Below are positions 48,145 to 56,737 of a DNA stretch of 64,000 nt, in pieces. Numbering within the stretch: the stretch's first letter is position 1; the number at the start of each line of letters is the position of its first letter. The notes beneath the pieces were generated by a model. It worked only from the letters and a program-made list of their open reading frames with translations. It searched no databases and had not been told where the DNA came from. This DNA is from Buxus sempervirens (taxonomy: Eukaryota > Streptophyta > Magnoliopsida > Buxales > Buxaceae): NCBI GenBank assembly GCA_947561395.2, contig OX387193.1, forward strand, positions 4,836,001-4,900,000. Reading direction: 5' to 3'. Made by a program: the position numbers and the translations under genes.

Positions 48145-48165
48145 TTCTTGAAACCCAGAAGTTTC
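48145..48165 (-). promoter_or_regulatory. Heat-shock-element-like pair upstream of HSP90
   Basis: TTCttGAA (48145-48152) and GAAgtTTC (48158-48165) are two perfect two-unit HSE modules. They lie about 130 bp upstream of the TATA box. The spacing between modules (5 nt) is off the 5-bp phase of a continuous HSE. Confidence 0.45.
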
Positions 48166-50166
48166 TTCACCTCGCAACTGTCACAATCTCGATCGTTCTT
48201 CCGAATTTTGGAACTGTCGTTATCTGTTCATAATGGAATACGTGGCTCCTCTGCCCGGAGCCCTCTGCTTTCACTTCCATGGTTACACGTTGCAGTTTCG
48301 ATCGAATCGATGGCTGGCATCTTCGTGACGACGGTTCCTTCAGGACACGGGTGCCCCAACTCTCGAGCTTACATGTACACTAGCGTTGCAAATAGGTTAA
48401 AAAAAATTATTAAAAAATAAATTATTTTATATATTGTCTTGAAAGTTAATATTATTTTTTGGTAGAAGTTAAAAGTTAATATATTAACAATATATAACAG
48501 AATTAGAATTAATTATCTAAATGGCAAACACTATCTCATAAGAACTTTCAAATACACCTGGTGTGACAAATCTCATATAGTTACATGAACGTGAAAATAG
48601 ATATAAATACATGGATTAGTAGTATGTACTATGTACAGGAAACTTAAAAAATGTGAGTGCATCTAAGAATTCCCTTCTTATAAAACATTGCAAGTTCCAT
48701 GAAACAGTTGTGAGGTCCTGAAATGAAAATGAAATAGAATAAGAATAAAGTAAAATCAAAAGATATGTGACTACTATTAAGCATTGAAAATGTTGTTTAT
48801 TAAAAGATCTGATAATTTCATAAATTGTAAACGTTGAATTTTGTGATATTTGCTAGGAAGCAATATGTCAAGTCATAGGACTGGCAGCAGTTTGATCTGT
48901 TTGACAATGCAAATCAATGTCTATCCATGCAATGAAAGATGTCCAGCTAATTAGAGTACTACTAGTCTACTACTATTAAAAAAAAAACTTTTGGTGAAAA
49001 AATTGAATTGTCTACATTGCCAAAATAATAATAATAATAATAATAACATATTAATAAATAGTTGAATAGCTCATTAGGAAACAGCAAACTCAAAATTGAA
49101 AACAATAACAAAGTCTTAACATTAGAAAAAATGCCACATCCCAAATAGTTGGGGTCAACACGATAAATTCAATATTCAGATCCCAAATCTTGGCACTTTT
49201 CCATAATTGTCATTTTAGGCTTCCGATAAGTCGAAGCCATGTTAGAGGGTGCTGCTCCTAATCAAGGCAATGAGATTTCTAATGCAAAGAGTTTGCTAGA
49301 TTTGGCAAACGAAACGTCATCGGGGTGGTTCTAAATTCTTCAAAAATAGCTGTTTCAGATGATATAGAAGAGAAGTTCACTCATGCTTTGTGTACCTAAT
49401 GAAGAAAAAAAGTTTATTATTATTATTTTTTGGGCAACCACCGCCGATGACTTCGCCGCTGCCAGGGAAATATAGCAAGGGCTTTCGACAGCAGAGAGAA
49501 GATCAGAAAGGAAGATAGGAGATAGAGAGGAAGGAAGGAGATCTAACAATTCCAGGACCTTCGAAAGAGGTTTCAAGAAAGAACCTCTGGAATAGTCGAG
49601 AAGAGTCCGGAGGCTACAGGTGGAAACTTGCGGGAGAAGGAACCCCCGCTCCCGTATCCCCCCTCCACATGTTGAAAGCTTGCTTGATGATACCGCATAA
49701 AAAATCCGGTGTTTTTGAAGATGGAATAAAAAAAAGACACCAAAGGAGATAGAGGGAGGGAGACCGAGAACAATGGGAGTGAGCGAGAAAGCGAGAGGGA
49801 CTGAAGGAGGACAGAGACCAAGAAGGGGAAACAGAAGGAGGTGTAGAGAGAGGGATTCAAAAACCGAAGAACGAAAAGTTACGGGACGTTTTTTTTTTTT
49901 TATTAAATAAATGCTTTAAAACTAAAAACCGGAAGTTGTTTTTGTTTATTACTGATTTGGAATTATTATAAAAATGATATAACTAAATCTAAATTACTTT
50001 TAAAAACCGAAGAAAGACAAAAGTTACGACATACCATGTCAATTTTTTGTTTTGTTTTTTTAGGCTTGGATACCCGAGGGGCGCTTTTTTTTTTTTTTTA
50101 AGGCTCGGATACCCAAAGCAACGGGGGGTGACACGTCAGCAACCACCCCCTTTTGCTTAATATATA
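48166..50166. other. Intergenic DNA upstream of HSP90, TE-derived in part
   Basis: No gene recognised. There is an (AAT)n run near 49024-49046. A segment near 49131-49160 reads CCACATCCCAAATAGTTGGG, resembling the 3' tail of plant RTE-type LINEs. A GA-rich block spans 49440-49860 (CT-rich on the minus strand). At 50040-50165 is a segment resembling the 5' end of the neighbouring Helitron, described in the findings. Confidence 0.4.
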
Positions 50167-50177
50167 CTAGCAACGTG

Positions 50178-50196
50178 GCCCGTGTTATGCACGGGC
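50178..50196 (-). other. Helitron 3' subterminal hairpin
   Basis: 7-bp perfect stem GCCCGTG/CACGGGC with a 5-nt loop, 7 nt inside the terminal CTAG; the presumed rolling-circle termination signal. Confidence 0.75.
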
Positions 50197-50229
50197 AAAT
50201 AGTTTTCAGCAATTTAAAGGCCTCTAATA

Positions 50230-50249
50230 TGAGAGAGAGAGAGAGAGAA
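50230..50249. repeat. GA microsatellite inside the Helitron
   Basis: (GA)n of about 20 bp, close to the element's 3' end. Confidence 0.7.
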
Positions 50250-50644
50250 GGCATTCTTCTTTGTATTCATTTATATGATACTAACGATTAAATTTTACAA
50301 ATGTTATTATATTTTTTAATATGCCAATGACATATTTTTGAACATGTCTAATCGATGACAACATGGTTGGTTGTTGTGAGGCGATTAGCTGTGGGTTGTG
50401 CTGTGTGTGGAGCCTTCTTGAGCCCTAGCAATGGGTCCGTATTGAAAACAAATTGTTTAGAGCAGGAGTGTATGGGGTTATCATCGGAGTCCGAGGTATC
50501 TTCGTACCCTCATAAGGCTGGGCTTGACTTGGGTCTTGGGTTGAGACCTGGTGATCTTTTGAGAGCTAAAATGCACGGCGCTTAAGGGAAAATGGCACGA
50601 TTTTAACAATCAAGGATTTTCCTTCAGTGGCATCTCGGAGTTCC

Positions 50645-52219
50645 TCTGCTTCTCCTACAATTTCTTGCATTGTTCTTGGGTACTCACCATACACAATGGG
50701 ACGAAGAAACCTGTAAATTAATCCACCATTAAAGGCACATATTCCTTAATTAGGAGATCATTTACTTATTTAATGAAGGATGCTAAGGTTGTGTTACCAT
50801 CCAACATGAAAAATCCCTTGCCCTTTGAGTTGCCAGATTGTCGGCCTTCCCTCTGGTAAGAGGTTCATACCAAACAAAGTCCAAAAGAATACCAATACTT
50901 CCCTTTTGTGTATCCTGGAATTTCATAACCATATGGTAGAAAATATCACAAAAATATTCTTGATGAATTGGAGAGACATCAATAAATTTAAAGATGCAGG
51001 GAGTCTTACTTGATACTTATTCTCCCAACAGCAGATGCATGAGCCAAAAGCATATTGTGAGCCACAATGTAGGGCTCTGTCGCAGAGTTCCCGGAGTGCA
51101 GTTTCCAAATGGCTTAGAACACCTTCCAGGAGCATTTGTGCCTCTGTCATATCCAAGAGCGGCGATCACTCTTGGTTCATTTAATGTCATCCAGTTCTTA
51201 ACTGTCTCCAAATGTCTTGAAGCAAAAGTCTGCAAAATCTGCATAATCTTCCCTGTAGCATAAATTTCACTACTCAAACTTCTTGTTTCCAACTTGGACT
51301 AAACAAAATTCTAGATCTATTGGAAGGGAAGGTAGAACTTTTAGTAACTGAAGACAATGAAATAAACAGTAAGTGAAATCAATTAAAGTAATAGAACAAT
51401 ATGGAAGTGCTAAACAAAATACTCACACAACTTGGCGGTTCAACAACCCAATGTACTTGTTCTCAAGGGCCAGTGGAAGATCATAGTGATACAGATTTGC
51501 ATATGGGGTGATGCCTACAGTTTCACAAAAAAAGAGAGAATAACATTAAAATAAAAGACATCTCTAGTCCAGTCCGATGGATTGAACCTGTTGTTATAGT
51601 CTATAATTTATGAATTAACCATGGAGAATCATATCAGTATATGCACATATGTACCATATAGCTTTTCAAATTCCAATGTAGGTTATTACCTCTTGCAAGT
51701 AAGTAGTCAATTAACCTGTTGTAATAAGCAACTCCCTTCCAATTGACCTTCCCAGTTCCATCTACATGAAAGGAGATTATTACAATATAAGTCGTTCAAT
51801 ATTATTAAAATAGAGAAATTTCACTGTAACTAACATGGAATTATGAAATTTCAACTCCAAAAAATGTAATAATGTTTTACTTACTCGGGAAAATCCGGGA
51901 CCAAGAAATTGAAAACCGATATGCATCAAAGTTCAAATATGCCATTAAATCAACATCTTCCTGCAACACATACAAAAGGGAAACACAATCGTATCATTTT
52001 TCACATTGTCACATTGGTTCTGAGAAAGCTTCAAGGTTGAACAAGAAGAGTTTACATAGAAACCCCACCTAAAGTTCTTACAGATGCACCCAGGATTATG
52101 ACAAATAGATATAACAGAAATACCCAAAAAGATAAATAAAACGAAGAACAAACTGCATACCTTGTAGCGGTGATACTGATCGACCGCAACCTCGGTGGTG
52201 GCGTTATTGGCAATAGTCC
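50645..52219 (-). pseudogene. GH1 beta-glucosidase gene fragment (intron-containing, frameshifted)
   Basis: Minus-strand exon remnants: 52219-52161 (GTIANNATTEVAVDQYHRYK), 51960-51885 (EDVDLMAYLNFDAYRFSISW), 51761-51690 (GTGKVNWKGVAYYNRLIDYL), 51514-51427 ([20 protein letters not shown]), 51252-51010 (DYADFADFCFKTFGDS, then NWMTLNEPRVIAALGYDRGT), 50914-50798 (IGILLDFVWYEPLTRGKADN) and about 50710-50645 (PIVYGEYPRTMQEIVGE). Introns keep GT..AG borders, so this is a genomic copy, not a retrocopy. Breaks: a 2-nt loss just before KNWMTLNEP, a 1-nt loss in NCTPG/NSATEP, and an extra T before HVGW. The signal-peptide exon is absent, as is everything after EIVGE, including the catalytic nucleophile (ITENG) region. 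The acid/base TLNEP Glu is still visible. Closest in memory to the BGLU44-like group. It cannot make an active enzyme and lies wholly within the Helitron. Confidence 0.85.
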
Positions 52220-53330
52220 CTGTTTCAGAAGAGAAAAGTTTGAATAGAAGAGTACCCATTAGACCAAATTTGAAATAGAAATCATAAACGGTAAAAAAGG
52301 GTCTTTAATCGGAAAGAAGGTGAAAAGAAAATTGAAGAACAAAGAGAACATGAAGATCGTTTCTTTATTGAAGAGTTACACGGAATCTTGACGAAGTACA
52401 AACCCTCACTAACTCCCTTCTTAACGTCTAACAGTGAGTTCGTGTTTTCAAAACAACAATTGCAATACCCTTTTTTTCCACCGCCTATTGGTGAATGCTA
52501 GCCGGACATTGCTTCGCGTGCATGCCACCATCCGATTACTTTCTGTCTAGGATTACATTGGCATTCCAGTTATTGAAAGAAAGAACAGAGGAACCAAACA
52601 AACCCCTTTTTATTTTCCTCCACAGGCGAGAAAAGAGACGCTTTGCAGGTTCTTGGTCTTGCATCAGCGAGGAAGCGATAGAAGATTGTAGCCATACAGA
52701 AATAGAACAAAAAAAAAGGGCAGAAAGAGACCTTTTATCGGTTCCGACGAAGAGAGAGAGAGCGATAGAAAGAGAAAGGGGTGGAGAGTGGAGGGGAGGA
52801 AGGATCTTGTAAGTGTGGAGAGGAGGGTTGGCGGTGATGTTTGGCTTTCGTCTTCCATTTTATTAGGGCATACCAAGTCCGTGAGATGGAGAGAGAGATA
52901 GAAAGAGAGAGAGAGAGGAAGGGGAAGATGAAGCGTTGCGTTGTGGGTGATAGGGAGGGAGGGAGGGAGAGAGATGGAATAGTGCAGTTGTGAGAGAAGA
53001 GAGAAGAGAGAGAGGAGACGTGGGGTTTCGACAGGAAAGGGAAGATGGCAGAGAAAGAGGGAGTTGATTCTGCAGTAACAGGGCCTGGAACAGCCGAGAA
53101 GACTCCAGAAGAAGCGAGAAGACGAAGAATCGATATTTGTGACAGGGGCTGGAACAGGCGAGAAGACGAAGAAACGATATTTGTTGATGGAAAAGAAATG
53201 AAAAAAAAAAAAAAACAAAACGATATAATAATAATAAAGAGGCTCGGGCTGGCGAGGCCGCGCGAGGCGGCCACGTCAGCCCGAAGCCGTTTCCTTTAAT
53301 AGAATAGATAGATGAGGGTTCTCAACAGGG

Positions 53331-53781
53331 TAGGGATGGCAACGGTTTGGTTAAAACCGATGTGTCGAACCGAACCAAAACCATTAAGATCGGTTTTTGG
53401 GTTGTTTTTAGACGGTTTGGGTTTTGTTTTGGTTTATATGCTAATGCTCGAGCTTCCAGGTACAAGAGGGCTTTCACCCAACTATGGATGGCAACGGTTC
53501 GGCTATAACCCATGAAAGAAACCAAACCTAACCTATCAGGGTCGGGTTTAGGTTGTCCTTAAACAATTTAGGTTTGGTTTTGGTTTATGATATGTATAAG
53601 TTTTTTTGTCAATGCCCAACTGATTACACATATATCATATGCTTAGATCGCCAAGTAGTAACCAAAACATGTTAACTTGGTTTTTGGTTTTTATTAATCG
53701 GTTTCAATTCAATTTTGGTTTGGAGTATGTTTAATTGGTTAGGTTTCGATTTTTCTTAAAACCCAACCATTGCCGTCCCTA
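53331..53781. mobile_element. GGTTCGGTTTTGG-type element, copy 4
   Basis: The left end TAGGGATGGCAACGG and the reverse complement of the right end TAGGGACGGCAATGG are inverted copies with two mismatches. The interior is GGTTTGG/AACCAAACC blocks. A second internal left-end-like sequence, ATGGATGGCAACGGTTCGG, lies near 53484, suggesting a nested or duplicated copy. It begins 18 bp after the Helitron 5' end. Confidence 0.6.
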
Positions 53782-54020
53782 CAACCAGCCCAAGCTTTAA
53801 AATAATCTTGTCTTCTATTAAATTATCGTTGTACCTAAAAGTTTAAACTGATAAGTGAAGGTGTAATTACGCATATAAGAGGGCCCACATATGATGTTTT
53901 AACATCCCTGATGAGTCTATTAGGCTTGTCATTTGGGCCGTTTCATGTCTTGGATAACCCAACCCATGGTTCATGTTTCCATAGGATGACATCCGCTATA
54001 GTGTTATACTCCAATAATCA
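53782..54020. other. Spacer between MITE-like elements
   Basis: AT-rich; no gene or repeat recognised. Confidence 0.4.
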
Positions 54021-54225
54021 TGGATTTAGATCATCTACGGTTGAGCCCATTTACAGGCTCAACCGTACCCAATTGCTAGCAAAAGCAGCACTCCCTCAAA
54101 AAATGAAAATCACTTTTTCATTTCGCTATGCCGGAGAGAGAAAGGAAAGGGATTATTGTTTGCCTACTTGACAAACAGCAATTGGGTACGGTTGAGCTCA
54201 TTTACAGGCTCAACGATCTGAATCC
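54021..54225. mobile_element. 205-bp inverted-repeat MITE
   Basis: The left arm (TGGATTTAGATC... to CTCAACCGTACCCAATTGCT, 54021-54077) is repeated in reverse on the right (AGCAATTGGGTACGGTTGAG... to GATCTGAATCCA, about 54177-54225). Each arm also contains a smaller palindrome around GTTGAGCC/GGCTCAAC. No coding; target duplication unclear. Confidence 0.65.
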
Positions 54226-54695
54226 AATAATCATTGCTAAGGTCATGAAATGAGCCATGTAGAACATCTTAAAACAGTGTTTTTTCGTTGTTTTAAATGC
54301 TTTTCATGGGACCCATTTAAAAAGACACAACCACTGAGATTATCTACACGACACCATTTCACGGCCACATAATGACCATTGGGGTATAACGTTCCAGCTG
54401 ATTCGGTGGATACGAGAAAATTAAAATTTAGTGGTCCTTCTAAAGAGTTACTTCCCGCTGGTATAAAAATACTAAAATAGTGAAACTTCTTACAACATAT
54501 TTAAAAATAAGTGTTTTACATTTTATGCATTATTTAGAAAATAAGTGTGTTACCAATAAATCTTATTTAGAAACTTGTAAGAACTTATTAGAAGACTTAT
54601 AACAACTTATTTATAAACTTGTTAATCTCATTAAATGTCTCGTATTGTAAAGAGTATAGAAGGACTAATTTAAATTTAATATATGGCAGTGTGGT
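54226..54695. other. AT-rich spacer
   Basis: No gene recognised; runs up to the target duplication of the hAT MITE. Confidence 0.4.
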
Positions 54696-54987
54696 CAGTG
54701 ACGGAACCACATTGAAGCTTTTATTGGTAATGTCTCGTATTTATAAGTTTTTATTTTTTAATTAAAAAAATATATATTTTTTATATGCTTTAATTAAAAT
54801 TTATGTTTTGCCCCCTCTAAAATTTCTGGTTTGCTCCCCAACTCATTGAAATCTCTATATTTTATGAGAGCCACTCTAAAATTTCTGGTTTATCCCTCCA
54901 ACTCATTGAAATTTTTATATTTCATAAGAAGTGTTAATAGAAAATTTTTTTGGCCCCCTCAAATTTGGAATCCTGGTTCCGCCACGG
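54696..54987. mobile_element. 292-bp hAT-type MITE with 8-bp target duplication
   Basis: The left terminus is CAGTGACGGAACCA. The right terminus, reverse-complemented, is CCGTGGCGGAACCA, resembling the CAGTGGCGGAGCCA ends of plant hAT elements. It is flanked by the identical 8-mer AGTGTGGT at 54688-54695 and 54988-54995. Internally, two tandem copies of about 60 bp each contain TCTAAAATTTCTGGTTT and CCAACTCATTGAAAT. Non-coding. Confidence 0.8.
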
Positions 54988-55249
54988 AGTGTGGTCAAGA
55001 ATTGTGAACTTACACCCATTTTCAAATATTCTTAAAAGTTGTCTGAATCTGAATTAAATCGAGAATAAACTTTCCTTCCAACTCTATCAAAAAACTAAAT
55101 AAACTTTACTTCCAATAGGGTACGACGAATCTCGAAAAATCCGAAGGGAGATAGACGCCAAATGGCGTGGAGACGGAGGTGAATGTGCGACATAAATTGT
55201 ATCCTTCCTGCAAGCATTCTTACCAGATTGAGGGCGAAGCTCACCTTCC

Positions 55250-55477
55250 ATGGCTGGTAGATCATCGAAGAAGAAGCCTATGCGATCGAGCTTTAATTCA
55301 GCCCTAGAATCGTCTATGGCGTCTCGATGGTCTCCTTGCAGCCCGAGTAGAATGAATCTTACGTTGGCCTCTTTGCTGCTTATATGTGCTCTCGCTCATC
55401 TTTCGAAAACCTCGGCCCAGATTTACTCAATTGAAGTAGTAAACAAGTTTGATCACGATCCAAAAGCATTCACGGAG
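55250..55477 (+). pseudogene. Duplicated first exon of the glutaminyl cyclase gene (alternative or orphan exon)
   Basis: ATG to a GT donor (GAG|GTACTA) with an intact 76-codon frame: MAGRSSKKKPMRSSFNSALE, a hydrophobic stretch at about 36-51, then QIYSIEVVNKFDHDPKAFTE. It closely matches exon 1 of the complete gene at 56738. The similarity extends into the upstream DNA (GCGACATAAATT...CCTTCCTGCAAGC) and about 220 bp of the following intron, so this is a duplication of about 650 bp (55060-55715 versus 56570-57240). No copies of exons 2-11 follow before the main gene. It ends in the same splice phase as the main exon 1, so it could be spliced to exon 2 at 57660 as an alternative first exon. Without transcripts it may equally be dead. 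Confidence 0.7.
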
Positions 55478-55715
55478 GTACTACGTGTTTAAAATTCTCG
55501 AATCCATTTGGAAATCTTGAAATTTCGTTTTTTTTTCTTGATTTTATTTATTTTTTCTTCAATCAGGACCACAGATTTCCAATTACTTCAAATGTTCTGT
55601 AAAAGGAGACTTCAACTCTTTTTTGGTTTCTTTTCCTTGTGGAATTTAGGAAAAGCGTAAAGATATGGATAAACGATTTAGATCAATTAATATATCATAG
55701 CTTCAAGATTGATTT

Positions 55716-56737
55716 ATGATATGTATTCATAAAGTGTTTGAATAAGGATTTGAATCCTAATAGACTTAAAATCTAGTACTTTTGTATATCTATTTTTCTT
55801 TGTATAGTTGGTCTCTCTTATCATTAGAGTAATGCATGCGTTATGTGCGTAATAAATTAGAAACAAAGAAAAGCTTCTACAATGCTTCCATACATAGAAT
55901 TCCAATGTTAGTGTTTTTTACATGGGGCCACTTAGAAGAACTGATACTCCACGCGGAAGTATCCCTCTTTAAAAACAAGGACCAATTTAGACTCAAATCG
56001 CATAACATTTCATTTAGTTGGTTATGATGGTGACATGGTTAACAAAACTTCAATATCGGGATTACTTAAATGGCATTTTCGATACAAATGTTAGCCAGAA
56101 AACCCCTCTTTGCTTTAAGAATAATAGATAGATATATTATTTCTTATTTTAAAACAATATTCATTATTGTCAAAAAAGAAAAAACTTTTCTCTTAATGGC
56201 GAGCTTTGATGGGCTTGGGTCTTTACTAGCCTTTTAATGCCGGGGCTTGCGCATAGTTCTACAAGCTCGACCATTTTATATGACCTCGCCAAGTTCACTT
56301 AAGCTTGCTCGATGCCTACCCCTATCGATTTATGAACTTTGTAAACTTCGTTAAAAGACTTGTAACAAGTCATTTGTTAATTTCATTCAAAAACTTATAA
56401 CATCCTATTTATTGAATAGAATTGTAATTTAGAAAGTTGGGCATAATGGTTTGGAGCATTAAATTGTCATTGGCTCCCTAATATTCTAAAAGAGTATCAT
56501 TATTTTTAAATTATTGAGAATTTGGTATCTAAACCTAAATTATTTTAAAAAATTATCAATAAAAAATAAACTTTCCCTCCAATAGGGTCCCTCAGCGTAC
56601 GTTAGCGGACGAAGTCCCTCCAATAGGGGTGACCCGTTCGCCGGCGTCGCTGACTGCAGGGACGGAGGTGAATTTGCGACATAAATTCAATCCTTCCTGC
56701 AAGCTTTCTTACGGAATGAGGGCGAAGGTAACCTTCC
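55716..56737. other. Spacer between the two QC first exons
   Basis: AT-rich; about 56465-56580 resembles one arm of the foldback element at 16651-17018 (shared blocks AAAGAGTATCATTA and AAATTATTTT). From about 56570 it is the duplicated QC upstream region, containing the main promoter. Confidence 0.5.

Larger units (their letters stand above)
50167..53312 (-). mobile_element. Non-autonomous Helitron, 3146 bp, carrying a captured gene fragment
   Basis: Read on the minus strand, the element starts TCTATCTATTCTATTAAAGG at 53312, preceded by host A (53313). It ends with CTAG at 50170-50167, followed by host T (50166). Seven bases before CTAG is a perfect 7-bp hairpin, GCCCGTG-cataa-CACGGGC (50196-50178). 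A 5' TC, a 3' CTRR, a subterminal 3' hairpin and insertion between A and T with no target duplication are the defining Helitron marks. No Rep/helicase coding is present, so it depends on an autonomous partner. It contains GA/CT-rich DNA near the 5' end (about 52700-53000) and an intron-containing GH1 beta-glucosidase fragment (50645-52219) in the sense direction of the element. Confidence 0.8.

Noticed and set aside
49355..49860. Minus-strand open frames containing MRYHQASFQHVEGG
   Set aside because: CT-rich DNA next to the Helitron. The short Gly/Ser-rich segment might be another captured exon, but I recognise no family.
50355..50585. 76-residue ATG-initiated frame inside the Helitron near its 3' end, with LDLGLGL
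   Set aside because: The EAR-like LxLxL is too short to count, there is no known family and no supporting neighbours; possibly part of another captured fragment.
52664..53274. Two long minus-strand open frames rich in Ser, Leu, Phe and Pro
   Set aside because: Translations of a CT-rich segment inside the Helitron; overlapping frames, no family resemblance and no fit to a GH1 signal peptide.
53911..54171. 86-codon open frame
   Set aside because: It runs through an inverted-repeat MITE and has no resemblance to a protein.
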